Shown here: one piece after another, positions 62,615-64,000 of the stretch
Numbering within the stretch: the first letter of the stretch is position 1
Layout: each line of letters begins with the position of its first letter
DNA from: Gavia stellata
Lineage: Eukaryota > Chordata > Aves > Gaviiformes > Gaviidae
DNA: 64,000 nucleotides
Reading direction: 5' to 3'
NCBI RefSeq assembly: GCF_030936135.1
Contig: NC_082637.1
Coordinates: 11,483,001-11,547,000 of the forward strand
The notes under the pieces: generated by a model
The model's input: the letters and a program-made list of their open reading frames with translations, nothing else
The model's database searches: none
Told to the model about the DNA's origin: nothing
Position numbers and translations under genes: made by a program

Positions 62615-63652
62615 AAGCACAGGAAAACAGACACCCTGTAAACCATTATGTGTTAGAGCATCTGGATTTAAAAAAATAAAAAATATTTCATGTAATAGTA
62701 TGTTTTCTCCCCAATACTATACTCAAAACACAGGACTCTTTGTTTGTTTGCTTTGTTTTTTTTTTTAACTGCTATTTTAAAAAATATGATGTTCTATAGA
62801 ACATAGAACTCAGAAGTAGGATTTCATGCAGAAAACTGAAAACCTTACATAAATAAAAAGCTTTTTGTGACTCTTCAGTTTTTAACACAATTGATCATTT
62901 AAAGCACATTTATTACTTATTCCTTTGCTTACTATGCCAAAAACTGAAGTAATAAGAATGCCACACTTTTGTATTGAAGGGCTTTTATTTTAGAGTGTGA
63001 AAAGTTGTCTGCCTGTCCAGTGTTTCATAATGTCCAAGAAAAATGGGCACATCAGTTAGCTCTTTCAAGGACTCTGCTGCTTTTCACCTGAAGAGTGCTG
63101 CAGTTTTTCTTGGATCTTCTCCATTTTCAGTCTGTCTTGCCGTGGCAAGGTCAGAAGCAGGTTGAAAAGCGGTAGGCACCAAGAGTGTGGGATTTTCCTC
63201 TAGAAGAGGAATCACCTTCTTCAGTGGTGCTTCCCTTCACACCATGACTGAACATCTCCTGCTACCACCTCTAGGATAGGGAAGGACCCTGCAAGATGGA
63301 TTAGGCTCCATCTCCCTGCCCTTGCAGTACTGTGAGACTTGGAGGGATGCATGGAGGTAGCTCAGCTCACAGCACTGCCTCTGCATCTCTCCTGATGGAT
63401 TTGCAGGTCAGTTTCCCTCTAAGCGGAGGGTAGCAGTATGGACTCCGTGCCCCACATGTGAAGACTGTGTTGTCCTATGAGCTGGGAACTACTGCTTTAA
63501 ACATACACAGAGAACTAAATGGATCATTGATCTGCTGTGGAAGTTCTTAAGTCAGCAGCTCTGTTGCTGCCTTACCTGTAGAGGTAACGTTTTAGTAACA
63601 GCATGTTTGCAGTGACACTTAGGAACATTGTGTATCGTGTTTTGTTTCCCAG

Positions 63653-63975
63653 GTGAAGATCTCCTGGCTATTGTAGATACAAGAGAACTGGAGCGATACG
63701 TGTGCACATGTACAGCTTGTGCTGCTTTCCAAATCTGGTAAAATACAACTGTCTGGGACAGCAGCTTTAACTAAATAGTGCGTTCTTCTGTTTGGCTGTG
63801 CTTCCATGCTTTTTCTATCACTTCTGGCTGCTCTGTTTCATTTAGGTTAGATAATGCACATGGATGCAGTACCCCAGGTTACTCAGTCTGTGTATTTAAA
63901 ATGTTTCATTGTATGTAGGTGAAGCTTGAGAAGTTTTTAAAGGATTGTAAGAGAATAAACACATTTGAAAACCAG
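63653..63975 (+). other. Candidate alternative UNC13B terminal exon
   Basis: A good acceptor, TGTTTTGTTTCCCAG, precedes 63653. Joined in phase 1 to exon 5 it adds 29 codons (GEDLLAIVDTRELERYV and onward) before TAA at 63739-63741. An AATAAA lies at 63954-63959, about 215 bases after the stop. The result would be a roughly 160-residue C2A-only protein. The tail matches nothing I know, and a GT at 63738 could also end an 85-nt internal exon that shifts frame. Chance is a real alternative. Confidence 0.2.
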
Positions 63976-64000
63976 AAAAGCTGAAGTCCTTGGTGTAAAA

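Larger units (their letters stand above)
24344..64000 (+). other. UNC13B: UNC13B gene, 5' part (exons 1-5 coding)
   Basis: This locus entry covers Munc13-2, a presynaptic and secretory-cell priming factor that opens syntaxin and assembles SNARE complexes. The window holds only the N-terminal C2A-coding part. The C1, C2B, MUN and C2C regions must lie to the right. Joined exons give 131 codons plus one base with canonical GT-AG ends throughout. The sequence fits UNC13B better than UNC13A from recalled residues: [31 protein letters not shown] and NPTPHKILL. Introns are about 27.1, 2.1, 6.0 and 1.0 kb, then an open-ended fifth. The short brain form bMunc13-2 starts from an internal promoter that is not in view. 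Confidence 0.93.
60958..64000 (+). other. UNC13B: UNC13B intron 5, continues past window
   Basis: The intron begins GTGAGT and runs out of the window. It is AT-rich, with a T25/C9 tract at 62581-62614, A- and T-rich patches near 61530-61600, and a candidate alternative terminal exon near 63653. No canonical next exon (IPEEEARYW) is present. Confidence 0.8.

Overview
The window looks like vertebrate nuclear DNA from a bird. Three CR1 LINE fragments carry the avian/reptilian reverse-transcriptase sequence, and two keep the typical 3' end of ATTCTGTG-like repeats. There is one avian-type endogenous-retrovirus LTR, sharp CpG islands, and a single large gene with GT-AG introns. Nothing prokaryotic is present. 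The species cannot be fixed from the sequence. By general knowledge UNC13B is Z-linked in birds, so this is probably Z chromosome.

The only gene I can name is the 5' end of UNC13B (Munc13-2), on the + strand, in the long 'ubiquitous' form that begins with the N-terminal C2A domain. Five coding exons are visible: 24344-24365, 51481-51510, 53636-53735, 59743-59860 and 60834-60957. All junctions keep frame and join into 131 codons plus one base, covering the C2A domain. The rest of the gene lies beyond the right edge. Intron 1 is about 27 kb. Exon 1 sits in a CpG island (about 23.8-25.0 kb) with GC boxes, no TATA box and two upstream ORFs. A consensus splice donor on the opposite strand in this island suggests a divergent transcript.

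Region by region: 1-1000 has nothing recognisable. About 1.05-2.8 kb is a second CpG island with three CCAAT boxes, an E-box, an AP-1/ARE-like site and strongly strand-biased poly-C runs. It may be the promoter of a left-going neighbour outside the window. About 3-9.5 kb is GC-rich non-coding DNA with one unexplained 324-codon open frame. A 5'-truncated CR1 lies at 9.5-10.85 kb. From 11 to 23.7 kb the DNA is non-coding and becomes AT-richer. Intron 1 (24.4-51.5 kb) holds a rearranged, partly inverted CR1 at 38.1-38.8 kb. Intron 3 holds a solo LTR (54.4-55.6 kb), a 16-bp minisatellite and a third CR1. Intron 5 runs to the right edge and contains a candidate alternative last exon.

I found no undescribed biological system. 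The points most worth checking concern isoform control of UNC13B: the weak splice sites around intron 4, the candidate alternative last exon near 63.65 kb, the stacked upstream ORFs and the divergent donor at the promoter.
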